From Vibrio tapetis subsp. quintayensis (GTDB lineage Bacteria > Pseudomonadota > Gammaproteobacteria > Enterobacterales > Vibrionaceae), in the NCBI RefSeq assembly GCF_030409945.1, contig NZ_JAUFQV010000023.1, positions 62,001 to 126,000 on the forward strand: DNA of 64,000 bases, read 5' to 3'. The stretch's first letter is position 1, and every line of letters begins with the position of its first letter. Of this stretch, positions 1 through 9,846 are shown in pieces. The position numbers were made by a program, and so were the translations under genes. The notes under the pieces were generated by a model, which had not been told where the DNA came from, made no database searches, and was given only the letters and a program-made list of their open reading frames with translations.

Positions 1-542
1 TTATCGCCATAGACAGATTTCATCCATAACATCAGGCCTTGTCCTGGCGTTGACGTCCGAGGGTCTTGATAGATAACTTTAAGATCGTCTCGTTGCTCAA
101 CCAGCTCTTTTAAGCTTTTAGGAGGATTCTTTAAAGCTTCTTTGTTGTATACAAAAGCGAAATAGCCAAAATCGTATGGGACAAAAGTGGTATCTTGCCA
201 GCCACCGGGTACCACCACCGCTGAAGTATCTACGCTGTGCTCAGCTAATAAGCCGGTTTGCTTAGCTTCGGCCATTAGGTTGTTATCAAGGCCAAGCAGT
301 ACATCCGCTTTGCTGTTTTTTCCTTCCAAGCGCAAGCGATTCAAAATGGTGACACCATCATCCAAGGCAACCAAATTTAACGTACAGCCACATTGTGCTT
401 CGAACGCTTTTTTAACCGCTGGGCCTGGGCCCCAATCAGCAGCAAATGAGTCGTAAGTATAAACGGTTAGCGTATCGGTATTCGCCATGGCGAATGGGGA
501 AATCAGTGTAGCTACAGCTACTGACATCAGTGTTTTGTTCAC
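1..542 (-). CDS. thiB: Thiamine ABC transporter substrate-binding protein (5' part only)
   Basis: Periplasmic binding protein that delivers thiamine (and probably its phosphates) to the ThiPQ importer. Only the first 180 or so codons are inside the window; the gene runs off the left edge. Translation from a GTG at 540-542 gives a signal peptide ending in PFAMA, then a mature start NTDTLTVYTYDSFAADWGPG that is typical of the ThiB/TbpA family. The GTG is preceded by AGGAG at good distance. A TPP riboswitch lies just upstream, which supports the assignment and implies repression when thiamine pyrophosphate is plentiful. The rest of the thiBPQ operon would lie beyond the window. Family call is firm; the C-terminal half is unseen. 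Confidence 0.93.
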   Translation of the reverse strand, partial: MNKTLMSVAVATLISPFAMANTDTLTVYTYDSFAADWGPGPAVKKAFEAQCGCTLNLVALDDGVTILNRLRLEGKNSKADVLLGLDNNLMAEAKQTGLLAEHSVDTSAVVVPGGWQDTTFVPYDFGYFAFVYNKEALKNPPKSLKELVEQRDDLKVIYQDPRTSTPGQGLMLWMKSVYGD

Positions 543-598
543 AGCTCGCTCCTATCCTTTATGAGTGAGCGGCACAGGGGTTGAGGTGAAAGGTTCAA

Positions 599-682
599 GC
601 TCAATTCCTACGCCAGCATTATCTGGTTCAGGTATACGGGTATGATTCTCAGCGTCGGCAACATGCCTCAGCACCCCGAGAG
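599..682 (-). promoter_or_regulatory. TPP riboswitch (THI element)
   Basis: Read on the minus strand, this segment carries the conserved THI-box core in order: CGGGGTGC, then CTGAGA, then ACCTGAACCAGATAATGCTG followed by GCGTAGGAA. These are the pyrimidine- and pyrophosphate-sensing helices of the thiamine pyrophosphate aptamer. It ends about 56 bases before the GTG of thiB. The stretch between aptamer and start can pair CGCTC (567-571) with GAGCG (547-551), which overlaps the Shine-Dalgarno, so control at translation is plausible. Confidence 0.96.
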
Positions 683-762
683 TTTTGGTTTGATGAGTAT
701 CAAACGTTGCAGCATTGTAAACTGTTCTACATCATTGAGCTATATGCATTACCACTCAATCA

Positions 763-1389
763 TTAAGATGGCCTTTGGTCGTAACCCCAACGTGGTACCA
801 TTTTTTGTTCAACACCAAGATGATCTAATATTCTAGCAACCATAAAATCAACTAAGTCCTCAATCGACTTCGGTTGATGATAAAAGCCAGGAGCAGCAGG
901 CATGATGGTGACCCCAAGCTGAGACAGTTTGTGCATGTTTTCTAGGTGCAATGTCGAAAATGGCGTTTCACGCACCACCAACAAGAGCTGGCCCCGCTCT
1001 TTCATCACCACATCAGCGGCACGCTCTATCAAATTATCAGACATCCCATGGGCAATGGCAGCAACACTGCCTGCACTACAAGGACAAACCACCATTTGCT
1101 TTGGAGCGGCAGAGCCCGAAGCAACGGGTGAAAACCAATCGTCTTTACCACATACCACCAATTTTTCAGGGTCGCAGTGCAGGTGTTCAACTAGCGCTTG
1201 TTTAGCTGCGTCAGGGCCACTTGGCAGCTTTAAACCATGTTCTGTTGCCAGTACAACTCGTGCCGCCGATGAAATAAGCAAAAAAACTTGGAAATCAGCC
1301 GCTAATAAACATTCAAGGAGTCTCAATCCGTAAGGAGCCCCAGAGGCCCCAGTAAATGCCAAGGTGATGGATTTTTGATGTTTGTTCAT
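763..1389 (-). CDS. ubiX: Flavin prenyltransferase UbiX
   Basis: Makes the prenylated FMN cofactor used by the UbiD decarboxylase in ubiquinone synthesis, by joining dimethylallyl phosphate to reduced FMN. The 208-residue length fits the family. The flavin-binding glycine-rich loop TGASGAPYG is at residues 13-21, and the C-terminal half keeps the family pattern with [20 protein letters not shown] and an [11 protein letters not shown] segment. It lies 9 bases downstream of mpl on the same strand, so the two are probably co-transcribed. No unusual residues seen. The older name was 3-octaprenyl-4-hydroxybenzoate carboxy-lyase, now known to be wrong in function. Confidence 0.95.
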   Translation of the reverse strand: MNKHQKSITLAFTGASGAPYGLRLLECLLAADFQVFLLISSAARVVLATEHGLKLPSGPDAAKQALVEHLHCDPEKLVVCGKDDWFSPVASGSAAPKQMVVCPCSAGSVAAIAHGMSDNLIERAADVVMKERGQLLLVVRETPFSTLHLENMHKLSQLGVTIMPAAPGFYHQPKSIEDLVDFMVARILDHLGVEQKMVPRWGYDQRPS

Positions 1390-1398
1390 GGTTGCCTC

Positions 1399-2754
1399 TT
1401 ATTTTCTTGCTAAGCCATCCAATAGCTTCTGATGAATGCCACCAAAGCCACCATTACTCATTACAAGAATCTGATCGTCAGGTTGTGCATCTGCAATGAT
1501 TTGAGCAACAAAGGCATTCATGTCTGGGTTTGTATAGGCAGGGGAAGAGCACTGTGTCGCGATGTCTTCAACTGACCATGTGATGTTGTCTGGTTGAAAA
1601 AGATAGACGTTATCCGCCACATTAAGCGATGCCGCAAGTGTGTCTTTATGCACGCCTAACTTCATTGTACTGGATCGAGGCTCTAGTACAGCCAAAATAC
1701 GCTTGGCGCCCACTTTGTCACGCAGACCTTGTAAGGTCAGTTCTATCGCGGTTGGATGATGAGCAAAATCGTCATAAACCGTCACACCTTTCACTTCACC
1801 TTTAAGCTCTAACCGGCGCTTAGTATTAATGAATTTGGCTAACGATTCGCAGGCTAAATCCGGTGTTACGCCAACATGTCGCGCCGCTGCAATGGCCATT
1901 AGTGCATTATTGACATTATGTTCGCCAACTAAATCCCATTGAACCCGGCCTACTCTCTCATTTTTTAATATCACATCAAAATCGCTGCCATCTTTTTTGT
2001 GCTTACTAACCTGCCATTCACCTTTTTCGCCACTGAACTCCGTTTCACTCCAACATCCGCGCTGTAAAACATCGTCAATCGCTTTGTCTTGTTTAGGTGC
2101 GAAGATTCGGCCATTACCCGGCACTGTTCGCACTAAGTGGTGAAATTGGCGCTTAATCGCTTCAAGATCGTCAAAGATGTCAGCATGATCGAACTCTAGG
2201 TTATTCATCACTAAGGTTCTTGGTCGGTAGTGAACGAACTTAGAACGCTTATCAAAAAAAGCACTGTCGTATTCGTCCGCTTCTACCACAAAGAACATAC
2301 TTTCACCTAATCGAGCTGACAGACCGAAATTACCTAAAACCCCGCCAACGAGAAAGCCTGGCTGGTAACCACAATCTTCCAATATCCAGGTCAACATGCT
2401 TGCTGTTGTGGTTTTACCGTGAGTTCCTGAAACGGCCAACACCCAGCGATCGTGTAATAGAAATTCTTGTAGCCATTGCGGCCCTGAAATATATTTTAAG
2501 TTGTGATTGAGCACGTATTCCACGCATTCATTACCACGGCTCATTGCATTGCCAATCACCACCAGGTCTGGCTTGCTCTCTAATTGAGCGCTTTCGTAGC
2601 CTTGAATGATGTCGATCCCCTGAGACTCAAGCAAGGTGCTCATTGGGGGGTAAACGTTTGCGTCACTTCCTGTTACTTTATGTCCGAGCTGCCTTGCTAA
2701 AATGGCAGCGCCGCCCATGAATGTGCCGCAAATGCCTAGAATGTGTATGTGCAT
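1399..2754 (-). CDS. mpl: UDP-N-acetylmuramate:L-alanyl-gamma-D-glutamyl-meso-diaminopimelate ligase
   Basis: Cytoplasmic peptidoglycan-recycling ligase that attaches the recovered tripeptide L-Ala-gamma-D-Glu-meso-DAP to UDP-MurNAc. It is 451 residues, normal for Mpl. It has the Mur-ligase build: an N-terminal UDP-binding Rossmann segment starting HIHILGICGTFMGG, the ATP P-loop GTHGKTTT at residues 110-117, the central motif NNLEFDHADIF, and a C-terminal domain with VYDDFAHHPTAI and LEPRSSTMKLG. The ATG is preceded by AGGA. It is divergent from fbp and followed closely by ubiX. MurC is the main alternative, but the start, the length and the neighbourhood favour Mpl. Confidence 0.95.
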   Translation of the reverse strand: MHIHILGICGTFMGGAAILARQLGHKVTGSDANVYPPMSTLLESQGIDIIQGYESAQLESKPDLVVIGNAMSRGNECVEYVLNHNLKYISGPQWLQEFLLHDRWVLAVSGTHGKTTTASMLTWILEDCGYQPGFLVGGVLGNFGLSARLGESMFFVVEADEYDSAFFDKRSKFVHYRPRTLVMNNLEFDHADIFDDLEAIKRQFHHLVRTVPGNGRIFAPKQDKAIDDVLQRGCWSETEFSGEKGEWQVSKHKKDGSDFDVILKNERVGRVQWDLVGEHNVNNALMAIAAARHVGVTPDLACESLAKFINTKRRLELKGEVKGVTVYDDFAHHPTAIELTLQGLRDKVGAKRILAVLEPRSSTMKLGVHKDTLAASLNVADNVYLFQPDNITWSVEDIATQCSSPAYTNPDMNAFVAQIIADAQPDDQILVMSNGGFGGIHQKLLDGLARK

Positions 2755-3079
2755 ATTGGAATCCTAACTGCTCATTATGTGATTACTTTAAGAATGCTTA
2801 ACCACTTTAATTGCTGTTTCAACATACGGTCATTTTGCCGTAAATAAATGAAAAAACGAGCGAATAAACCCATTAACAATCGAGTTACTTCATTACCATA
2901 ATAAAGATCAAACTTATACAATATGAAGTGTGGCGAATAACCTCCACTTAAGAGGGGTCATCGACCTACGTCTACTTGGTATTAGTTTATCTACTTAACC
3001 TACCTTCCTCAGAAGGTACCTCCCAAAGCGGATAAGCGACAATATAATTTACTCACTCATCTGAGATAAAGGAAAAAAG
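2755..3079. other. mpl-fbp divergent intergenic region
   Basis: This 325-base AT-rich gap must hold the promoters of both mpl and fbp. Visible elements are a perfect TATAAT at 3043-3048 facing fbp but with no good -35 at the right distance, and a 7-bp inverted repeat TACCTTC/GAAGGTA at 3001-3018 just upstream. The fbp ribosome site is AAAGGAAAAAAG before the ATG. I see no small gene or RNA element that I can support here. Confidence 0.5.
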
Positions 3080-4099
3080 ATGTCTGATATTCGCACCTTA
3101 GGTGAATTCATTGTCGAAAAACAGCATGACTTCCCCCATGCTAGCGGTGAACTCTCCTCTTTGCTAGGTTCAATCAAACTGGCTGCTAAAATTGTTAACC
3201 GTGAAATCAACAAAGCTGGTCTTGTTGACATCACTGGTGCCGTTGGTACTGATAACATTCAAGGCGAAGAGCAGCAAAAGCTCGATTTATACGCAAACGA
3301 CAAATTTAAAGCAGCATTGGAAGCTCGTGATCAAGTTTGTGGTGTAGCCAGTGAAGAAGAAGACGAGGCGGTTGCGTTCAACAAAGAGTTGAACAAAAAC
3401 GCAAAGTACGTTGTTTTGATGGATCCACTCGATGGTTCTTCAAACATTGACGTAAACGTTTCCGTCGGTACTATTTTCTCAATTTACCGTCGTGTTTCTG
3501 AAAAAGGCACACCACCAACACAAGAAGATTTCCTGCAACCTGGTAATGAACAAGTGGCAGCAGGTTATGTGGTTTACGGTTCTTCTACTATGTTGGTCTA
3601 CACAACCGGTAAAGGGGTCCATGCCTTTACTTACGACCCTTCAATTGGTGAATTCTGTCTTTCTCATGAAGCGCTAATGACGCCTGAAGATGGCTTTATC
3701 TATTCCATCAATGAAGGTAACTATATTCGATTCCCAACGGGCGTGAAAAAGTTCATTAAGTACTGCCAAGAAAGTGTGCCTGAAAAAGGCCGCCCATACA
3801 CTTCACGTTACATTGGTTCGTTAGTATCTGACTTTCACCGTAACTTGCTCAAAGGTGGTATCTACCTTTACCCAAGTACTGAGTCTTATCCTAATGGTAA
3901 ATTGCGCCTTCTTTACGAATGCAACCCGATGGCGATGCTTATTGAGCAAGCTGGTGGTTTAGCAACGGACGGAAATCAGCGTATCCTAGACATCAAACCG
4001 ACAGAATTACACCAGCGTGTGCCTTTCTTCTGTGGTTCAAAGAACATGGTTAAAAAGGTAGAATCTTTTATGGAATTCTACCATAACGACAACTTGTAA
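3080..4099 (+). CDS. fbp: Fructose-1,6-bisphosphatase class I
   Basis: Gluconeogenic enzyme hydrolysing fructose 1,6-bisphosphate to fructose 6-phosphate, Mg2+-dependent and cytoplasmic. It is 339 residues, close to the E. coli enzyme. The metal- and phosphate-binding signature [10 protein letters not shown] is at residues 115-124, preceded by the acidic SEEEDEA stretch, and the C-terminal part has [21 protein letters not shown] typical of class I FBPases. The start is supported by AAAGGA upstream. It stands alone between mpl (divergent) and tamB (convergent), with its own terminator immediately after. No anomaly. Confidence 0.97.
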   Translation: MSDIRTLGEFIVEKQHDFPHASGELSSLLGSIKLAAKIVNREINKAGLVDITGAVGTDNIQGEEQQKLDLYANDKFKAALEARDQVCGVASEEEDEAVAFNKELNKNAKYVVLMDPLDGSSNIDVNVSVGTIFSIYRRVSEKGTPPTQEDFLQPGNEQVAAGYVVYGSSTMLVYTTGKGVHAFTYDPSIGEFCLSHEALMTPEDGFIYSINEGNYIRFPTGVKKFIKYCQESVPEKGRPYTSRYIGSLVSDFHRNLLKGGIYLYPSTESYPNGKLRLLYECNPMAMLIEQAGGLATDGNQRILDIKPTELHQRVPFFCGSKNMVKKVESFMEFYHNDNL

Positions 4100-4117
4100 T
4101 TTGTCGTTACGTAATAC

Positions 4118-4148
4118 CAAAAAGCCCTCATGATGAGGGCTTTTTTTT
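4118..4148. terminator. Rho-independent terminator, fbp/tamB
   Basis: AAAGCCCTCAT is followed at once by ATGAGGGCTTT, giving a strong GC-rich hairpin with nine T on the plus side and a run of T on the minus side. It lies between the convergent stops of fbp and tamB and can serve both. Confidence 0.92.
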
Positions 4149-4168
4149 GACGCTTTAAAGCATTCAGG

Positions 4169-7100
4169 TTAATCAAATTCAAATTGATACAAGAGATCTA
4201 CAGCGCTCGTCACACCGGACACGGCCTCTAAATACAAATCCGTCATCAAGCGATAACGAACGGTAAATTCGCCTAACGAGTTAAAGATACCCATGCCGTA
4301 TTTAACCTGCAATCCAGGTAAAATATAACCACTTACGGTCACTTGAGAATCATCACCTGATCCTGCGGTATCAAGTTGTAAATCTTGAACACCAAACGCT
4401 TGGCCAATCTCTCCAACCACTTTACCGCTCTTGGCAAGGCTGAGCCCAATCAGTGTCGTTGTCATCATATTGCCACCGGTTTCCGCGTCAATATCTTGCC
4501 CTCTTAATAGGTACGATAAAGCGTTAGCCTGCTGCATTGATGGGTCAGAGAAAATGGTCACTGTTGGCTCAGAAGCAGAACCCGTCACCCTAATACCAGC
4601 GGTTACATCATCCCGAGTGTTGTCTGGGTTGCGTATCGCCTCTATGGATACATAAGGTTGATCTGCGGGGCCATTCATTAAGATCTTGCCTTGCTTTATT
4701 TGCAAGTCTTGACCAAAGGATCGGTAGGTACCATCAATAAGGTTAACTTCGCCAACAATGTAAGGGCTGTTGTCTTTTTGCGAAACTTTAAGCTTCCCTT
4801 TCAGGCCACTTTCCAAACCAAAGGCTTTCAGTTCAAAATCATCACCAATAGAAATATTAATGTTGGTCACAATATTCATTGGCAGTGCGCTGTCATTTTT
4901 GACGACTTCAAAGTTATCATCAAGCAGTACCTCGTCAGAAGAAACACCAATCGCGGCCTCTGGCAACTCCTGAATGTCTATGCGCCCCCACGGTAGTGAG
5001 ATATCACCATCTATTCGCACTTCTTCTGGTGTCGCAGTGACGACCATATCTGGCTTCACTTTAATCTGCACCATTGGCGGCAGATTAACATTGAGTTCTT
5101 CTGCGAAAATACGCACGTTACTCTTCCAAGCAGATAAATCAGACCAATCACCATCACCGGTAATATCTAACGTTCCGTCAGGTGTCGCTAAGCTGGCATT
5201 AACTGTTGCAGCATAACCGTTAAGAGCCACAACCAACTTACCTAAATCGACATTAACAGGGGTGATTTCTCCTTTTGCTACCAAGTCATCAATTGTGAAA
5301 TCACCGTATAGTTCAGGGTGTAACACTGGGCCGCTAAAGCGCAAATCCGAATGGATATTGGCATTCACTTCACTGAACTCTCCGATTAACGGTTTAAGTG
5401 CATTAAGGTCGATCTGGCTTATCTTTAAGTTGCCGTCGATGGTTCTGTCGTCTGCCAGCACTTTATCGATGGAAGCTTGTCCTTGAACATCACCGTTGTC
5501 GGTTAAATCAAACAACCACTGGGCAAATAACTGATTGTTTTTCAGTTCGGTTTTGATCGTTATCTTGTCCCAACCTAAAGTGAGCGGGTTTTCCAGTTTT
5601 TGAACCACTTGCCCTTTCGGTAGATCAATGGTCGCTTTAACTTGAGGCTTCTCGTCTGGAGCCCATTTAGCCCAAACCTGCCCATCAACACCACCCGTCA
5701 GTTCGGTATTTTTTGGTAAGAACATTTTGATCTGATCAAAATTGAAAGCAGATAGCGTCAGGTTCACCTCTCCACTTTCCCCTGCTTGGATGCTTTCAGT
5801 CAAACAAAGTTGAGAGTCAGCTTGTTGCCAGCAATGCGCATCGACATTGGCTAAATTACTCTTTCCATCAAATGTAATCGACGTTGAATGATCTAACTGC
5901 CACGTCCCTTGCTCTGAAGTTAGCTTTGCTCGCTCTAACGCACCTGACCAAACTAGATGCGGTTCTTGTTGCAGCGCACCGGCAACTTTAACGCTTGCTG
6001 ACGCGATATCGGACAAGAGATCAAGAGTAAGTTGGTGATCTTGTTCATCCCCTTTGAAGCGAAGATCAACCGAATCAATCACTTGCCCTTGGTAAGCCAT
6101 GTTTTTCGCCGCAAGTGTAACATCGCCTTTGGGCACCGGTAATGGCTGGATTTGACCTTGCAGGGTTAACTCTTCTAAGCTTGCTTCTTGGTTCCAGTTG
6201 GTGTCATTAATCGCAATATCAACGAACACATCGGGTTGTTCCAACTCGCCTCTTAGCTCAATTTTACCCAGCATATTTCCGCTTAATTCCGGGAGGGATT
6301 TCGCAAAATCAGGGAACTTTAAATCAAGGTCCAGTTGCCATGTTTTATCAAGCTGACCAGAGGCAAAAACCGTATTTGGCCCATGAGCGATACTCAGGCT
6401 TTCGGTAACCAGTTTCAGATCCCCTTTACCAGATACGTCTTGTGCTATGACATCGCCATTAACCAACAGAGGATAGCCTCTTAAGTCTCCCTGAAGAGCT
6501 AATAAGGGCAATTCAACGTACCACCCACCTTGCTCTGTTAAATGACCAACAGTCGTGATATTGCCGCTAACAGCACCTTGTAATTCTGGCCATTGCAGCC
6601 CTGGTTGGATATTTTCCAAGCCAATATTCGCTTGCCAGCGTACTTGTTCAGCCCAATGAGCACTGGTTTCACCTATGACTTGCCCACCAAGCGCTCCCAA
6701 CTTGAGTAACTTAAGGTCAATGTATTCTAAGCTACCAGCACCCGAAAGCTGTAAATCTAAGTCTGGAATATCAGTACCTTGTGCAGCCAATTTGGTATCA
6801 ATATCATAACCGGATAACGACCCATGTAATGCTAGAGATTCAATCTGTGCCTGATAGCCAGGTTTTCCTTTCAATGGCCATTGAAGCTTGCCTTTTGTTA
6901 ACTTGGCATCAAATGGTAAGTCAGAATTAAGAGGTTCAAGTTCCCCTTTGAGCAAGGCTTCTACTACCCCACCAAAACGAGCATCTAAGCCTAAATGCTC
7001 AACACTACCATTCGCCGATAAAGCGAGAGTTTGACCGTTTAAGTCCCCTTCTTTTAACGCGGCATTTAATTGAACGTCCAGAGGATAGCCAGCTTGTAAA

Positions 7101-7939
7101 TCAATCGATCCTTCTAGATCAGCATCGATTTCAGGCATGTCTAATAAGATCGAACGAATGGTGACATGATGGTCCGCCGCCTTTGCGGACAAACCAAGAT
7201 GATTGACCTTCATAGGACTATCACCATTCATAATGAAGCGCTGAATGTCTATCTGTTCAATATCTACATCCAACGGTATCCAAACTTCAGGCAGCTCAAT
7301 GTTCGCTGGCTCGGTCGAAGATGCCGTGGTTTGGCCTACTTGCTTTACTTGCTCAGCATCCGCTTCATTTGAAACCGGTAAGGTCAGCCCTATATCCTGC
7401 CAAAGCGTTTTGCCCAATGTAAGGTAACGCGATTCCATTGCTACAGAGCTTGAAAAATGTTGCCATTCAACTTGTGTACCAAGAATATCTAGCTGTATAT
7501 CATTTAACAGGATCGACTTAACCGCTACTGGTAACGGTAGAGTAATTTCGGTCAGTGGTGGAGTACCTTCCACCGGAGCCTCGCTTTCAGCGGTGCCCGT
7601 CAATGCAAATTTAAGCCCTGATACTCGCAGCTTATCAATGCAAACCGCTGGGGTAAGTAGGCACTGAGCGTCTAGATTCAATTCGACCTGCTCTGCTGCC
7701 AGATCGATGAACAGGTCAGGATCAACAAACGCCACATTAGAAAGTTGAAAGCCCGTCATTAACGCCCCATCAACATCCGTAACCTGAAGCTGCGGTAGCG
7801 CTTTTTCAGCTCCCCAGAGTGCTAACTTAAGACCTGTATTGGTAAACAGAAGTCCACCAAGTAACAATAAAACAATGAGGATAAGTGTTGGGATGGTTAA
7901 AGCCAGTCTCACCAACCATTTAGCTGCACTTTTTCTCAT
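4169..7939 (-). CDS. tamB: Translocation and assembly module subunit TamB (AsmA-like)
   Basis: Large envelope-spanning protein anchored in the inner membrane that works with TamA. AsmA-like proteins of this kind form a hydrophobic groove thought to carry phospholipids to the outer membrane, and TamAB also assists insertion of some outer-membrane proteins. The 1256 residues match the usual length near 1260. One N-terminal membrane helix (about residues 10-33) is followed by a very long beta-rich repetitive region, then the conserved C-terminal TamB/DUF490 domain with GEVNLIDGTYRSFGQDLQIK and ending in an aromatic LLYQFEFD. Its ATG overlaps the tamA stop by 4 bases (ATGA), so translation is probably coupled. 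Confidence 0.95.
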   Translation of the reverse strand: MRKSAAKWLVRLALTIPTLILIVLLLLGGLLFTNTGLKLALWGAEKALPQLQVTDVDGALMTGFQLSNVAFVDPDLFIDLAAEQVELNLDAQCLLTPAVCIDKLRVSGLKFALTGTAESEAPVEGTPPLTEITLPLPVAVKSILLNDIQLDILGTQVEWQHFSSSVAMESRYLTLGKTLWQDIGLTLPVSNEADAEQVKQVGQTTASSTEPANIELPEVWIPLDVDIEQIDIQRFIMNGDSPMKVNHLGLSAKAADHHVTIRSILLDMPEIDADLEGSIDLQAGYPLDVQLNAALKEGDLNGQTLALSANGSVEHLGLDARFGGVVEALLKGELEPLNSDLPFDAKLTKGKLQWPLKGKPGYQAQIESLALHGSLSGYDIDTKLAAQGTDIPDLDLQLSGAGSLEYIDLKLLKLGALGGQVIGETSAHWAEQVRWQANIGLENIQPGLQWPELQGAVSGNITTVGHLTEQGGWYVELPLLALQGDLRGYPLLVNGDVIAQDVSGKGDLKLVTESLSIAHGPNTVFASGQLDKTWQLDLDLKFPDFAKSLPELSGNMLGKIELRGELEQPDVFVDIAINDTNWNQEASLEELTLQGQIQPLPVPKGDVTLAAKNMAYQGQVIDSVDLRFKGDEQDHQLTLDLLSDIASASVKVAGALQQEPHLVWSGALERAKLTSEQGTWQLDHSTSITFDGKSNLANVDAHCWQQADSQLCLTESIQAGESGEVNLTLSAFNFDQIKMFLPKNTELTGGVDGQVWAKWAPDEKPQVKATIDLPKGQVVQKLENPLTLGWDKITIKTELKNNQLFAQWLFDLTDNGDVQGQASIDKVLADDRTIDGNLKISQIDLNALKPLIGEFSEVNANIHSDLRFSGPVLHPELYGDFTIDDLVAKGEITPVNVDLGKLVVALNGYAATVNASLATPDGTLDITGDGDWSDLSAWKSNVRIFAEELNVNLPPMVQIKVKPDMVVTATPEEVRIDGDISLPWGRIDIQELPEAAIGVSSDEVLLDDNFEVVKNDSALPMNIVTNINISIGDDFELKAFGLESGLKGKLKVSQKDNSPYIVGEVNLIDGTYRSFGQDLQIKQGKILMNGPADQPYVSIEAIRNPDNTRDDVTAGIRVTGSASEPTVTIFSDPSMQQANALSYLLRGQDIDAETGGNMMTTTLIGLSLAKSGKVVGEIGQAFGVQDLQLDTAGSGDDSQVTVSGYILPGLQVKYGMGIFNSLGEFTVRYRLMTDLYLEAVSGVTSAVDLLYQFEFD

Positions 7940-9654
7940 AGTTCAGGCCCTAAAGTGAAGTGGATGCGAAAATCATCCCACTTATCTGTATCTTCTGGCC
8001 ATGCAAAATCTAAACGAATAGGACCTACGGGCGATGCCCAACGAACACCGACACCGCGGCCCATTTTCCAATCAGGCGTGTCTATCCAAGCGTCACCGTA
8101 ATCAACAAATGCGGCAAGCCACCAGTCCCCAACCACGCGATATTGATACTCTAGCGAGGACGTCACCGTATATTGGCCGCCTGTAAGTTTGCCACTACTG
8201 TCGGTAGGAGAAATCGATTCGTAACCATAACCACGCAGGCTGTTATCACCACCAGCAAAAAAACGTAACGAGGGCGGGATCTTATCCAATTCATCGGTAT
8301 AAATAGCACCACCATCAATACGGGCTAAACCGCGATGGTTATTACCAATACTTCGAATCCATGCGGTTCTACCTTGAATAAGGAATAAATCAGCATCGGA
8401 GCGTAAAAATTTATCTGTCGCCTCAAATTTCACAACCTGCTTGTCGCCCCACATCGGCATAGAGCCTCCACGAGCTCGCACCCGTGTAAATGATATTCCG
8501 GGCAGAAGCATCTTAGAGCGATTACTCACATCAGCTTGTGTATAGTCTTCAAACAAGTACCGAACGTATACAGTGCGATGCCAGCCAGACTCCAATTGCC
8601 AATGGCGCTCTACTGCCAAATTATTCTCAAAACTCTTGGTATCTTGCTTGTTAGTGTTCTTCATTCCGTACTTAATTTCATAGTACTCATCAAGCACGTC
8701 TTCTAAGGGGATCTTATAGCTGGCTGTGGCCGTTTGCTCGGGTTGAGAAACAGACAATGAGGTTCGAAAGCTATGGCCTCGATCATTTAGCCAAGGTTTT
8801 TTCCACGTTAACGTCGCTTTAGGGCCAATATCAGTTGAATAACCGAGGCCGGTTTCTAACTGATTTTTAGATTGTGGTGCCAAAACCACCCGCATAGGCA
8901 ACTGACGAGTTTCACCAACACCAGATAAATTAGGTTCTACGTGTACAGACGAAAACCACTCCGTATTAGAGAGGTTTTGATTTAACTCACCAACCTGAGT
9001 CGCCAAATAGGGATCGTTTTCTTCAAATGGCACCAAAGACTGAATTCTGTCTTCATTGATTTGACTACCATCAATGGAAACGGCACCAAAGTGATAACGT
9101 ATTCCACTGTTATAAACGATAGTAATCAAGGCTTGCTGATGCGTTGGTGCAACTTTCATCGAAGTTTCAACAAATTCCCCGTCAAAATAGCCTTTTTGCA
9201 AAGCAAGGTTACTGAGACCGGATTTTAGCGCTTCGTAGTGACTGTGATTAAGAACCTTCCCAACTTTGACTTGGGAAGCGGTGAGTAGAGCTTGGAAGTC
9301 TTCGTCATTTTCAGCTTCACCGAGAATGGTGATATTACTTTGAGCAATCAAAGTTGCAGGCCCAGGCGCGACTTGAACATTCAGCGTTTGCTGATCCTCT
9401 GCAACAAGAAAATCAATACTTGGTTGGTAATAGCCCAACGCTTTCAAAGCGTTGATAATATTTTCCTCAAGACGAGACTGGAACCTCAATGAAGTTGAGT
9501 ATTCTTTTTCATCAATAGTAGACAGGTAAGCATCTACGTTTGTCGCTAAATCGCCCTCTAGCCCAGTGACATCTAGCTTAGTGGCTAGCGCATTGGAAGA
9601 AGTCAGTAGGACAAATACGAATAATAAAGGAGTAAAAGTTCTAAGATTTAACAT
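7936..9654 (-). CDS. tamA: Translocation and assembly module outer-membrane protein TamA (Omp85 family)
   Basis: Outer-membrane Omp85-family partner of TamB, with periplasmic POTRA domains and a 16-strand barrel. From the ATG at 9652-9654 it is 572 residues (E. coli TamA is 577) and begins with a signal peptide ending NALA. An in-frame ATG 26 codons upstream (9732) would put extra sequence before the signal peptide, so I prefer the internal start, although its Shine-Dalgarno is weak. POTRA-like repeats fill roughly residues 25-270. The barrel region includes the Omp85 motif RFFAGGDNSLRGYGYESISP, and the protein ends FRIHFTLGPEL. It is the first gene of a tamA-tamB pair, divergent from msrA. 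Confidence 0.94.
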   Translation of the reverse strand: MLNLRTFTPLLFVFVLLTSSNALATKLDVTGLEGDLATNVDAYLSTIDEKEYSTSLRFQSRLEENIINALKALGYYQPSIDFLVAEDQQTLNVQVAPGPATLIAQSNITILGEAENDEDFQALLTASQVKVGKVLNHSHYEALKSGLSNLALQKGYFDGEFVETSMKVAPTHQQALITIVYNSGIRYHFGAVSIDGSQINEDRIQSLVPFEENDPYLATQVGELNQNLSNTEWFSSVHVEPNLSGVGETRQLPMRVVLAPQSKNQLETGLGYSTDIGPKATLTWKKPWLNDRGHSFRTSLSVSQPEQTATASYKIPLEDVLDEYYEIKYGMKNTNKQDTKSFENNLAVERHWQLESGWHRTVYVRYLFEDYTQADVSNRSKMLLPGISFTRVRARGGSMPMWGDKQVVKFEATDKFLRSDADLFLIQGRTAWIRSIGNNHRGLARIDGGAIYTDELDKIPPSLRFFAGGDNSLRGYGYESISPTDSSGKLTGGQYTVTSSLEYQYRVVGDWWLAAFVDYGDAWIDTPDWKMGRGVGVRWASPVGPIRLDFAWPEDTDKWDDFRIHFTLGPEL

Positions 9655-9846
9655 GCTGATACTTATATGATACAACCACGTATTGATGGTAACGCTAACA
9701 TAGCAAAAATATAAAATGAGACCTAGCCTCATTAGCCACGATTATATAAAAATGCTCGATAAACCTAAACTCATGCCTAACTAATGATAATAAAATACAC
9801 GGCGACATTAGGTTCTATTGAGCAATATCATAACAAGGAAGACATT

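Noticed and set aside
929..1333. A 134-codon plus-strand open frame opposite ubiX
   Set aside because: Its amino-acid makeup is not protein-like and the minus-strand ubiX frame is clearly the real gene.
9655..9732. Longer N-terminus for TamA starting at 9732
   Set aside because: It places 26 residues ahead of a normal signal peptide and has no ribosome site.
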